Source of the DNA: Deltaproteobacteria bacterium
GTDB lineage: Bacteria > Myxococcota > XYA12-FULL-58-9 > JAFGEK01
Assembly: GCA_016931625.1 (NCBI GenBank)
Contig: JAFGEK010000096.1
Span: 1 to 37,611 of the forward strand
Direction of reading: 5' to 3'
DNA length: 37,611 nucleotides
In this document: piece after piece, positions 17,439 through 24,650 of the stretch
Numbering within the stretch: the first letter of the stretch is position 1
How the letters are laid out: every line of letters begins with the position of its first letter
Notes under the pieces: generated by a model
What the model was told of the DNA's origin: nothing
Databases searched by the model: none
What the model saw: only the letters and a program-made list of their open reading frames with translations
Made by a program: the position numbers and the translations under genes

Positions 17439-18785
17439 ATGGCAAAAAAAACTTTATTAACAGCAGTTGTAACGAAGGTATTAATTCGCATGGTCGCTAC
17501 TGCGATTATCGTTGTATTACTACTCGGATTGACCTTAAGCATTCGTTCTATCTGGGTACAGTCTGACACTGCCACCAAAGCTGCAGAAAATTTAGGGCAA
17601 GGTACGGCCTTCACTTTAGCTAGTATGGTGCTAGCTCCTCTTGAATTTGAAGATACCGCAGCACTTGCACGTATACTTAAAGAAATGCGCTTGATCAGTA
17701 ATGATATTTCTTATTTAGCTGTAGTTAGGAAAAACGGTACTATGGTTCAAGCTATACCCGAAGGGACACAACTTGCACCTATGGTAGTAACAAATCGTGA
17801 TGACAAACCAATTGATATCAATGTTAAGGATATTCCTATTCGTGATTTCGTGGCTTTGGCAAAAGCTTCAACTGAAACTTTCTCTGTTCATGTTGGCATC
17901 GATAAATCTAATGTAAATGATCAAATATCATCGATTCGCACTTGGAATATCTTGTTAACATTAATCTTGGCCATACTAGCTACGGTAATGATTGGTTTCG
18001 CTGCCAAACGTATTATCCAACAAGTTAGTAGTCTTAGTGAACATGTTGCCGGTAGTGTACAAGAACTTCGAGCTGCAGCTACTGAAATTCTTGCTATCGC
18101 TGGACAAACAGAAACAAATTCAGAAAGTCAAGCTGCCTCGGTTGATGAAACTAGGCGAACTATGCAAGCATTAATTGAAGCAGCCGCCGACATTGCTGAC
18201 GGTGCTTCTAATGTGGTTATTGCAGCCGAACGTTCTTCAGAAGCTAGTGTGGTTATTGCTGAACGCATTGCTAAACTCAACACTCAAGCAACAGCTATTT
18301 CTGATTTATCTGAATCGATTCGTGGTATTGCTGATAAAAGTGATATTCTTGCACTAAATGCTTCGCTTGAAGGTACTAAAGCTGGTGAAGCCGGGCGTGG
18401 TTTTGTGTTGCTAGGTGCAGAAATGCGACGCCTTGCTGAAACTATTACTGATACGGTACGTCGTATAAAATCATTAGCTGGAGAAATTCGCGAGTTATCG
18501 CAATCTGCGGTATTAGCTAGCGAAGAAGGCCAAAAATTAGCGAGTGAAACTACTGAAACAGCTAAACGCATAACCCTGGTAACTAATCAACAACGAACTT
18601 CTACTGAACAAGTCAAACAAGCAATGGATGAAGTTCAACAATTTTCACAACAAGCAGTTAGCGGTGCGAGACAAGCTCGTTCTACTGCTGACGATTTAGT
18701 ACATACAGCTGGTACGTTAAGCACCATGCTTGAACAAGAACAAAGTGAAAATCAAAAAGAGACAACAAACAACAAACAAAGTTAA
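17439..18785 (+). CDS. Methyl-accepting chemotaxis protein, divergent
   Basis: A 448-residue receptor: TM1 about 20-40, a periplasmic sensor of about 125 residues, TM2 about 168-190, then a long coiled coil. The kinase-contact hairpin tip is at about 297-333 ('IADKSDILALNASLEGTKAGEAGRG' read in two parts: IADKSDILALNASLEG and TKAGEAGRG). This is recognisable but differs from the usual IAxQTNLLALNAAIEAARAGE. No clear HAMP domain separates TM2 from the coiled coil. The C-terminal tail is Gln/Asn/Lys-rich, without an NWETF-type tether. It is the last gene of the chemosensory operon and probably its dedicated receptor. Ligand unknown. Confidence 0.85.
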   Translation: MAKKTLLTAVVTKVLIRMVATAIIVVLLLGLTLSIRSIWVQSDTATKAAENLGQGTAFTLASMVLAPLEFEDTAALARILKEMRLISNDISYLAVVRKNGTMVQAIPEGTQLAPMVVTNRDDKPIDINVKDIPIRDFVALAKASTETFSVHVGIDKSNVNDQISSIRTWNILLTLILAILATVMIGFAAKRIIQQVSSLSEHVAGSVQELRAAATEILAIAGQTETNSESQAASVDETRRTMQALIEAAADIADGASNVVIAAERSSEASVVIAERIAKLNTQATAISDLSESIRGIADKSDILALNASLEGTKAGEAGRGFVLLGAEMRRLAETITDTVRRIKSLAGEIRELSQSAVLASEEGQKLASETTETAKRITLVTNQQRTSTEQVKQAMDEVQQFSQQAVSGARQARSTADDLVHTAGTLSTMLEQEQSENQKETTNNKQS

Positions 18786-18914
18786 ATTTTCTTCATCTAT
18801 TACCATTAGTAAATTAATCATCTTTAGGATTATGTGCTATTTAGTACAAGTTCATTATTAAATTTAATCTTGTTAAATTTCAAACTACAACCCTCAAATA
18901 TCCCCACACATGCT

Positions 18915-19322
18915 CTAACTCGGTGCAATCAATTCTACTGAAGGGAAATAAGTACGGTATCGAGATACATCTCGCGTTAATAAACGATAGCCTCTTATTG
19001 CGGCATGAGCGCCAATAAAAAAATCAGGTAATGGTTTGTTGCGCACACCACCCTTGCGGCGATAATTTATAAATGCCTTTCCCGCTAGAAACCCAGCTTC
19101 AAATGGTATCGGTTCACGCTTAAAAAATTCAAGCGGTACGACAGCATCAAGTTCTTCAATACGGGCAAAACCAATAGAGACTTCAGCATAGATTATTGGG
19201 TTAATTATTAGAATACTGTCGCTAGCACATTGCTCAAGTTGCTCAGCTGACCATTGATACCAATTAGTATCTTCAGTAGCGATATCAATAATGACATTAG
19301 CGTCAACCAATACTGGCTTCAT
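18915..19322 (-). CDS. vapC: VapC-type PIN-domain ribonuclease toxin
   Basis: A 135-residue PIN domain with the acidic residues that bind Mg in VapC toxins: D7 ('LVDANVIID'), E47 ('IYAEVSIGF'), D100 ('LPDFFIGAHA') and D118 ('LLTRDVSRYRTYFP'). VapC toxins cleave specific RNAs, often tRNAs or rRNA, when freed from antitoxin. Its ATG overlaps the vapB stop by four bases, the usual coupled arrangement. All catalytic positions are present, so it is likely functional. Confidence 0.9.
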   Translation of the reverse strand: MKPVLVDANVIIDIATEDTNWYQWSAEQLEQCASDSILIINPIIYAEVSIGFARIEELDAVVPLEFFKREPIPFEAGFLAGKAFINYRRKGGVRNKPLPDFFIGAHAAIRGYRLLTRDVSRYRTYFPSVELIAPS

Positions 19323-19552
19323 GATTTTCCACGTGTAAGTGCCATTATTTGCTCAGTTGTCATATTCGTGCTGGCACTGCCACGTAGTCTCTTTAATAAT
19401 TGTTTGCCACGCTTATTGCTTTGCTGCTTGGCGCGTGTGATACGAACAGCATTACCGTCAATAGCAAACACAACCTCAGTATCTGGTTGCAAACGCAATT
19501 GCTCACGAATATGCAATGGTATAGTTACTTGCCCTTTTGCTGTAATTCTCAT
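19319..19552 (-). CDS. vapB: VapB-type antitoxin, AbrB/MazE-like swapped-hairpin DNA binder
   Basis: 77 residues from the ATG at 19552; a TTG at 19567 in the same frame would lie inside the operator palindrome and is less likely. The N-terminus 'MRITAKGQVTIPLHIREQL' is the classical AbrB/SpoVT DNA-binding beta-hairpin. The basic middle and the C-terminal 'TTEQIMALTRG' helix would wrap the VapC active site. It should neutralise VapC and repress its own promoter at the inverted repeat just upstream. Confidence 0.9.
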   Translation of the reverse strand: MRITAKGQVTIPLHIREQLRLQPDTEVVFAIDGNAVRITRAKQQSNKRGKQLLKRLRGSASTNMTTEQIMALTRGKS

Positions 19553-19564
19553 GATAAAAGATTC

Positions 19565-19614
19565 CAAGTTTTACTCTTACTGGTAAGAGTAAAACTTGAT
19601 TATAGCACTGTCAA
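19565..19614 (-). promoter_or_regulatory. vapBC promoter and operator palindrome
   Basis: CAAGTTTTACTCTTAC (19565-19580) and its exact reverse complement (19583-19598) form a perfect 16-bp inverted repeat with a 2-base centre, 12 bases upstream of the vapB ATG. On the minus strand TATAAT (19604-19599) and TTGACA (19614-19609) precede it, only 4 bases apart. So either TATAAT is the -10 of one promoter, or TTGACA is the -35 of another whose -10-like TACTCT lies inside the palindrome. In both cases bound VapB would block transcription. Confidence 0.65.
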
Positions 19615-19836
19615 TTAGTTGAGATTGCTGAGCTATTTGTTAAGCCTGGTATTAGTAAAGTAATTGTAGGTAGACCAAAGAAACTATCCTTATTATTTAC
19701 CATGAAATTTGGTCAAATCTATAATTCCCTGCAAAGTCAATTATCGCAATATTGCTGATTTATTTAATGTTTTTCCATTATCCGCTCTATTTATGCTCTT
19801 ACGCTTTATTTTTTTATGCTTTTTAAGTTATTTTAT

Positions 19837-20016
19837 TTATATGGATAATAAGCTTTCAAATCGTAAGCCTCCGCGTTCGTCGCAATATGAACAGATAGTT
19901 AAAGCACGACGCACGAATACTTTCACTCGTTCATAGCGCTTATCATCTAACAGTTGTTTAGTTAACCCTTTACCCACTAGTCCAGTGGCGCCAATCACAA
20001 TTGCTGTTTTATCCAT
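19837..20016 (-). pseudogene. Truncated NAD(P)-binding Rossmann protein
   Basis: A 59-codon frame starting 18 bases after the pspA stop. It begins 'MDKTAIVIGATGLVGKGL', the GxxGxxG dinucleotide-binding start of extended short-chain dehydrogenase / NAD(P)H-binding proteins, followed by 'QLLDDKRYERVKVFVRR', the typical second strand. After about residue 38 the sequence loses resemblance and ends at a TAA. Intact relatives have 210-300 residues, so this is a 5' remnant. The following 19620-19836 is AT-rich and shows no recognisable gene; its plus-strand frame at 19709-19936 looks like noise. Confidence 0.6.
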
Positions 20017-20034
20017 GATAAAATGTCAACGATT

Positions 20035-20739
20035 CTACATAGTACGCTGCGACTGTGCCTTCTTTTGCGCCGCTGCCGCTTTAAGTTGTTCTAATTGTTG
20101 TTTAGCTGCGGCATCACCGGATTGCTGACGTAATTTTTGCAAGCGTGTATCAAGTGAGCTATCAGCCAACTCAGCCCCAAGCTTTGCTTGCGCGGCTATA
20201 TTGTTAATATTTTCGCGAACATTATCGAGGGCCTTAACCTCAGCATCAATAGAAAAACCTTCGAGTTGTTCTTGAATACGTAAACGTGCTTTGGCTGATG
20301 CCATTTTGGCAAGCATAACATCTTTTTCAGCTTTAAGTTTTTTAATTTCAACCTGCACTTGAATCAATGATGATTTGGCGTTTTCAGCATCAGTGCTGGC
20401 AATTTCAAGCTCACCCTTTAATTCAGCCACCGTAGTTTCAAGTTGGTTCTTCTTTTGAATAAGCACCAGTGCTAAATCATCTTGGTTGGTTTCTACTGCG
20501 GTGTTTAGATCAGCATCTACTTGTACCAAATCTTTAGTATGCACCGCTAGACGTTGCTCTAAATCTTCGCGTCGGCGAATTATTGCTGCAGTTGCTTTTT
20601 TAAGCTGTGAATACTTTTCGATCATGCCATTAATGGCATTTTCATAGGCAATTTCTGGGTGGTCTTTTTCAACATCTGATATCCAAAGGCCCCAAAATCC
20701 TCTCCATAAATTACCAAGGCGCGTAAAAAAACCAGCCAT
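20035..20739 (-). CDS. pspA: PspA/IM30 (Vipp1) family membrane-stress protein
   Basis: A 234-residue protein that is almost entirely helical. It has the amphipathic N-terminal helix ('[16 protein letters not shown]'), then '[19 protein letters not shown]', long heptad-rich coiled coils to about residue 180, and an Ala/Gln-rich tail. PspA/IM30 proteins are ESCRT-III-like and form rods or rings on the inner membrane to limit proton leakage. No pspF/pspB/pspC partner is nearby. It lies between orn upstream and a truncated Rossmann gene downstream, all on the minus strand. Confidence 0.88.
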   Translation of the reverse strand: MAGFFTRLGNLWRGFWGLWISDVEKDHPEIAYENAINGMIEKYSQLKKATAAIIRRREDLEQRLAVHTKDLVQVDADLNTAVETNQDDLALVLIQKKNQLETTVAELKGELEIASTDAENAKSSLIQVQVEIKKLKAEKDVMLAKMASAKARLRIQEQLEGFSIDAEVKALDNVRENINNIAAQAKLGAELADSSLDTRLQKLRQQSGDAAAKQQLEQLKAAAAQKKAQSQRTM

Positions 20740-20766
20740 CCGAATACCTTCTTTCTCAAGTGAAGG

Positions 20767-20783
20767 TTAGGGGGTATCCCTAA
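20767..20783. repeat. REP-like palindrome, TAGGGGGTGTCCCTA family (copy 1)
   Basis: TTAGGG and CCCTAA are perfect 6-bp arms around GGTAT, in the gap between orn and pspA. Related elements occur at 32801, 33160 and 36510 in this window, always between genes. The form recalls REP sequences mobilised by REP-associated tyrosine transposases; none is encoded here. Confidence 0.6.
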
Positions 20784-20801
20784 TTATTGAAGTTTTTTTA
20801 A

Positions 20802-21347
20802 TCATAAACTAGGTTTAACAAATACCTGTTGGCGATAAAAATTAAGTTCTGCAATGGATTGGCGCACATCATGTAGTGCTGTATGTTTACCATCTTCAGG
20901 TTTTTCATACTTTGTACCCAACCAAAAACCAGCTAGCTCTTTAATACTTGAAACATCGATTTGGCGATAGTGCAAATAACCTTCTAATAGCGGCATATGA
21001 TTTACCAAAAATCGTCGGTCTTGCCAGATCGAATTACCACATAAGCGTGCCGTACGAAATTGTGCATGCTTGCTTAGCAATTCTAAGGCTTTTTTCTCTG
21101 CATCAGCCACACTAACCTGCGAATTACGTACTGCTGCTAATAGGCCTGATTTTTCATGCATATTGCGAACAAAAGGACTCATTTCAGCCAATATTGATTC
21201 TGGTTGCCAAATATTAATTTCAAGAGGTGACGCAATTTCTTTTAATTCAGTATCGGTAAGAATCATCGCTAACTGCACAATGACACAATTCTCGGGGCAA
21301 AGGCCGGTCATTTCAAGGTCTAACCATGCAAGAATGGATTTTTTCAT
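20802..21347 (-). CDS. orn: Oligoribonuclease
   Basis: 181 residues from the ATG at 21347, the standard length; an in-frame start at 21374 would add nine residues not seen in the family. It is a DEDDh 3'-5' exonuclease: 'WLDLEMTGL' (first D and E), 'CGNSIWQDRRFLVNHMP' (second D), and 'HTALHDVRQSIAEL' (catalytic H and last D). The 'YLHYRQIDVSSIKEL' stretch is characteristic of Orn. It degrades dinucleotides and linear pGpG, closing RNA decay and c-di-GMP turnover. It is divergent from the membrane protein gene at 21422. Confidence 0.93.
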   Translation of the reverse strand: MKKSILAWLDLEMTGLCPENCVIVQLAMILTDTELKEIASPLEINIWQPESILAEMSPFVRNMHEKSGLLAAVRNSQVSVADAEKKALELLSKHAQFRTARLCGNSIWQDRRFLVNHMPLLEGYLHYRQIDVSSIKELAGFWLGTKYEKPEDGKHTALHDVRQSIAELNFYRQQVFVKPSL

Positions 21348-21421
21348 ATTAAGCAATCGAGCAGAGTGTAGCATTTTTTACAAGATTTATCGTGGCAAAT
21401 TCTGCTAAAAAGAGCTGCATT

Positions 21422-22474
21422 ATGAATACACCTGCTAATAATTCATCTTCTCTTTCTGGTTCGCAGCCGTCATCTAAAACTTCTGGCAAAGAGCCAGATG
21501 GCTTCCAAACTCATCAAGATCGCTCAATGGGGCTAATGTGGTTTGGTATTATCGCCTTGATAATTGGCTCGTTTTCAGGGTGTTTTTCGATAATTACTAC
21601 AGTTGGCGCCCTAAACACGCCTGCTGGTGAAACCGGTGATAGTGGCGCATTTATGGCCTTCGCTATTTATGGTGGCTTTGCTGCCTTTATGATTGCGAGT
21701 GGCCTTGCTTCAATGCGTCGACGTCGCTGGATGCGACCTTTAATGATCATTGCTTCTTGGGTCGGATTATCCGCCGGTGTCCTTGGCATTGCTATGATCA
21801 TTGCAATGCGAAACGAATTGGGCGCTTTAATTAAAGCTTCGATGCCTGCTGAGCAACCCATTCCACCAGGCATGCTGACATTGGTTTTTATTGTCGGCTT
21901 ATCAATAGTTTTGTTTATTGCAGTAATAATACCTATTGCTTTCATAGTTTTTTATTCAAGCCGCAATGTTATTGCCACGCTTAATACCGTCGATCCTAAA
22001 CCTAGCTGGCCCGAACGCGTTCCTTTATCTGTGCTTGGCTTATCGATTAGTCTTGGCTTAGCTGCCTATCTGATTTTAATTGCTATGAGCTATGGTAGCA
22101 TCTCTCTATTTGGTTCGATAATTAAAGGTCCCGTTGCCGTACTTATTTTATTTGCTATTGCCATGGTTTTAGGCGCACTCGCATTCACCACTTATCAGCT
22201 ACGCCCAATTGGTTTTTGGGGTACTGTCGTAGGTTCACTGCTAGCTTTAACTCATGGTATTTTTAATTATTGGTCGCCCAATGATTTATTAACCTTGAGT
22301 AATAACAATATTTCAGCGACGCAAATGCAAGCAATGCAACAATTTACTAGTGATACACGCCTTCCCATGCTGATAATGCTAATTGTTTTCAGTGCTATTT
22401 GGTTTGTCTACCTTGCTTTCTTAAAAAAATACTTTAAGCCTCAATCACCTTCGCCTAACTCTTCAAATACTTAA
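21422..22474 (+). CDS. Polytopic membrane protein of unknown function
   Basis: 350 residues from the ATG at 21422; an in-frame GTG at 21392 lies further upstream without better support. A Ser/Asn-rich N-terminal cytoplasmic stretch of about 35 residues precedes about eight hydrophobic segments. Basic loop 'ASMRRRRWMRP' lies between helices 3 and 4. Large loops are short, so it is mostly embedded in the inner membrane. No transporter or enzyme motif was recognised. The flavoprotein gene follows 27 bases later with a GGAG-like site, so the two may be co-transcribed. Confidence 0.7.
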   Translation: MNTPANNSSSLSGSQPSSKTSGKEPDGFQTHQDRSMGLMWFGIIALIIGSFSGCFSIITTVGALNTPAGETGDSGAFMAFAIYGGFAAFMIASGLASMRRRRWMRPLMIIASWVGLSAGVLGIAMIIAMRNELGALIKASMPAEQPIPPGMLTLVFIVGLSIVLFIAVIIPIAFIVFYSSRNVIATLNTVDPKPSWPERVPLSVLGLSISLGLAAYLILIAMSYGSISLFGSIIKGPVAVLILFAIAMVLGALAFTTYQLRPIGFWGTVVGSLLALTHGIFNYWSPNDLLTLSNNNISATQMQAMQQFTSDTRLPMLIMLIVFSAIWFVYLAFLKKYFKPQSPSPNSSNT

Positions 22475-22501
22475 ACCTTTATTATACGGAGTATAAAAAA
22501 C

Positions 22502-23074
22502 ATGAAGGCCCTTGCCATCTCAGGTAGTCCGCGTAAAGGCGGCAATACCGAAACTCTATTGCAAGTTTGCCTTGAGCAACTGGCTACGCACCAAATTGAA
22601 AGTCAACTCATTTCATTGCGCGACAAAACGATAAAGGGATGTCGAGCTTGCGGTGCCTGTGCACGCCAACGCGATAAAACTTGTATTACTAAAGATGATG
22701 ATTTTCATCCGATTTTTGCGGCCATGCAACAAGCTGACATTTTAATAGTTGGCTCACCAGTATATTTTGGCTCTGCTACTCCAGAAATAATGGCGTTGCT
22801 TGACCGCGCTGGTTATGTATCACGCGCAAATGGTCATCTCTTCTCTCGTAAGATCGGCGGCCCGCTAGCAATAGCTAGGCGTGCAGGGCAAAATTTTACT
22901 TATGCCCAATTAAATTTCTGGTTTTCTATCAATGACATGATTGTGCCAGGTTCTACTTATTGGAATGTTGCCTTAGCTCGTGAAGCTGGTGCTGTAAATA
23001 ATGACCAAGAAGCAATTAATACTATTATTCACTTTGCTGATAACCTTGCGTGGTTAGCTCTTAAGTTACAGTAA
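22502..23074 (+). CDS. Iron-sulfur flavoprotein / NADPH-dependent FMN reductase family
   Basis: A 190-residue flavodoxin-fold protein. FMN phosphate loop 'GSPRKGGNTETLL' is at 8-20, and 'GSPVYFGSATPEIMALLDR' near 82-100 is the second FMN contact. Cysteines C47, C50, C53 and C61 follow the compact C-x2-C-x2-C-x7-C pattern that binds a 4Fe-4S cluster in Methanosarcina Isf-type flavoproteins. It could pass electrons between a ferredoxin-like donor and FMN. A damaged copy of its last codons lies at about 26346-26395, on the far side of the AT-rich insert. Confidence 0.85.
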   Translation: MKALAISGSPRKGGNTETLLQVCLEQLATHQIESQLISLRDKTIKGCRACGACARQRDKTCITKDDDFHPIFAAMQQADILIVGSPVYFGSATPEIMALLDRAGYVSRANGHLFSRKIGGPLAIARRAGQNFTYAQLNFWFSINDMIVPGSTYWNVALAREAGAVNNDQEAINTIIHFADNLAWLALKLQ

Positions 23075-23195
23075 CTTCTTAAAGATTGGGTGATCTCAAC
23101 GAGCAATATAAATGGGCGTCGTTTCGTGGTTTTAACCCATCGACAAACTCAGGACTTACCTCTGCTTCGCTTTAAACATCGCTTGCTCACCTTAT
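23031..23195. repeat. Left copy of the diverged direct repeat flanking the AT-rich insert
   Basis: This segment corresponds to 26346-26518. It has three parts: the last codons of the flavoprotein gene (to 23074), a core at 23091-23138 identical at 46 of 48 positions to 26414-26461, and a stretch (23156-23191) whose minus strand is a diverged 3' end of a metallophosphoesterase gene. The core region continues into 'CATCGACAAACTCAGGACT', resembling the widespread extragenic motif CCTTCGACAAGCTCAGGAC. Outside the core identity is roughly 70-80% by eye. Confidence 0.75.
23156..23191 (-). pseudogene. 3'-end relic of a second metallophosphoesterase gene
   Basis: The minus strand reads GEQAMFKAKQR followed by TAA. 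The C-terminus of the intact metallophosphoesterase ending at 26479 is GKQAMYETKQW followed by TGA. Alignment is gap-free with 28 of 39 bases identical, and most changes are conservative, so it descends from a real coding paralogue. Upstream (to higher coordinates) the similarity stops at about 23195. From there to 23439 I see AT-rich DNA with no gene, apart from the AAGGA ribosome site of the next gene. Confidence 0.6.
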
Positions 23196-23439
23196 GTTTG
23201 GAGCTCTTAAGAACTGTATTGTCGAGATAGGTATAAAGTTCTCCATTCAAATAAAATTAGAAAATTTTAATGCCTTTACAGGATGACATGATTAGCACTT
23301 GGTTCGAGACACATATAGAGTTTTTTATTTGATTTTTTAGCACCTAGTATTATAGAAAGTATTACTTTCGGGAATTCAATATTTTAGCAGAAAATATAAA
23401 AATACGAGTCAGTTACTTTATTAAGGAAAAAACTGAACT

Positions 23440-24630
23440 ATGAAAAATAAAATTGAGATTCTTTTAAAAGGTCTTCTTGGTGCCGGAATAATAGCATTCA
23501 TTACCTGCTGCATTTATATTTTATGTATTTGGTATATTAATAAAAGTGTCGATTTCTCAGTTATTACCAACACATATAGTGTCTTTGCCGGTCTTGCAAC
23601 ACTCCCTCTTTTAGCTGTTATTTTTATTATCTTGAAAGGTTGGTTTTCTTTTATCCAATATTTGATTCAAGTATTTAAAATAGCCGCGTACTTTTTTATC
23701 GGCAATTACAAAGTAATGAAATCTTTAGAAGAGTTAAAAAGACCGGTGCAAAATTGTATTACATTTAATATTTCAATGTCCACTAATCGCTTTTTTATAA
23801 TGGATAAAATCAAACGAACTAATGGAAATATCAGATTATATTTTTCACACCGGGGCACTATTCACGATAAAAAATCAGCCGCGGCAGCCTCTTCTTCTAT
23901 TCCTTTAATCTTTCAAGAATCTATGCTGGTCATGAATTGTTTCAGCATCGCGGTCAATAATCTTGGACTTGAAAATGTGAAATTATGCTGTTCATGCGAA
24001 GAGGGGATTGATGTAAATCAATATCGCAGGGATGGAATTATATCAAAACGGACATCTATTAATCTATCTGATAATCTGTTTTTATTTGGAAGCATAAAAA
24101 CCAATATTATTACTGAAATTATTAATAATGAACTGAAACAAATGCCTAACTTATTTTGTTTTGAATGGGAAGACAATGTTGATCATCCACCAGTTGATGT
24201 AATAATTAAAGATACACAAAAAATAAATGGATATAAACCTTCGAAAATAATTAATCCTAGCCAAATTAAGCCGGATCAAATTTTGGAAGATTATGCACTA
24301 ATTACTCGCGTTAAAAATCCATTTAAGCCAAAAAACTTTGTCTTTATGTTTAGCGGATGTAAAAGTGCAGGAGCTTTAGCACTTCAATTCATTATGTTCA
24401 ATAGTGAGTTTCTTGATATTCTGAATAAAAAATATCTTTTCCAGGAAGAATTTCAAATTTTAATCAAAGTAAATTATTATTATCAAAAACATTCCATTCC
24501 TAACCTGATAATAGACAAAAAAATCCCTAATGTTAAATTTGAAGTTATACATGAACATGGAATTTTTAAAGATGATAGTATATTTATTAGTAAAAATTTA
24601 GTTGAAAGATACCAAATGCAATACACATAA
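23440..24630 (+). CDS. Membrane-anchored protein of unknown function, AT-rich insert
   Basis: A 396-residue protein preceded by AAGGAA. The first ~90 residues hold two or three membrane helices (about 12-33, 48-69, 72-91); the remaining ~300 are soluble and probably cytoplasmic. The soluble part contains 'FGSIKTNIITEIINNEL', then 'DYALITRVKNPFKPKNFVFMFSGC' (in two parts) and 'SAGALALQFIMFNSEFLDIL', a layout that suggests Rossmann-like nucleotide-binding folds. That is an impression, not a family match. Base composition is far more AT-rich than the neighbours, with frequent AAA, AAT and ATA codons, indicating transfer. It precedes the radical SAM gene by 20 bases on the same strand, so they form one unit. 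Confidence 0.6.
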   Translation: MKNKIEILLKGLLGAGIIAFITCCIYILCIWYINKSVDFSVITNTYSVFAGLATLPLLAVIFIILKGWFSFIQYLIQVFKIAAYFFIGNYKVMKSLEELKRPVQNCITFNISMSTNRFFIMDKIKRTNGNIRLYFSHRGTIHDKKSAAAASSSIPLIFQESMLVMNCFSIAVNNLGLENVKLCCSCEEGIDVNQYRRDGIISKRTSINLSDNLFLFGSIKTNIITEIINNELKQMPNLFCFEWEDNVDHPPVDVIIKDTQKINGYKPSKIINPSQIKPDQILEDYALITRVKNPFKPKNFVFMFSGCKSAGALALQFIMFNSEFLDILNKKYLFQEEFQILIKVNYYYQKHSIPNLIIDKKIPNVKFEVIHEHGIFKDDSIFISKNLVERYQMQYT

Positions 24631-24650
24631 CATATATTGCACTTTCTAAA

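Noticed and set aside
19709-19936. Plus-strand 75-codon frame with a hydrophobic stretch
   Set aside because: AT-rich, no ribosome site, unlike any protein pattern, and it overlaps the clearer minus-strand Rossmann relic.
23270-23326. 18-codon frame as a RiPP precursor for the radical SAM enzyme
   Set aside because: No ribosome site, no repeat or core-like composition; nothing beyond chance.
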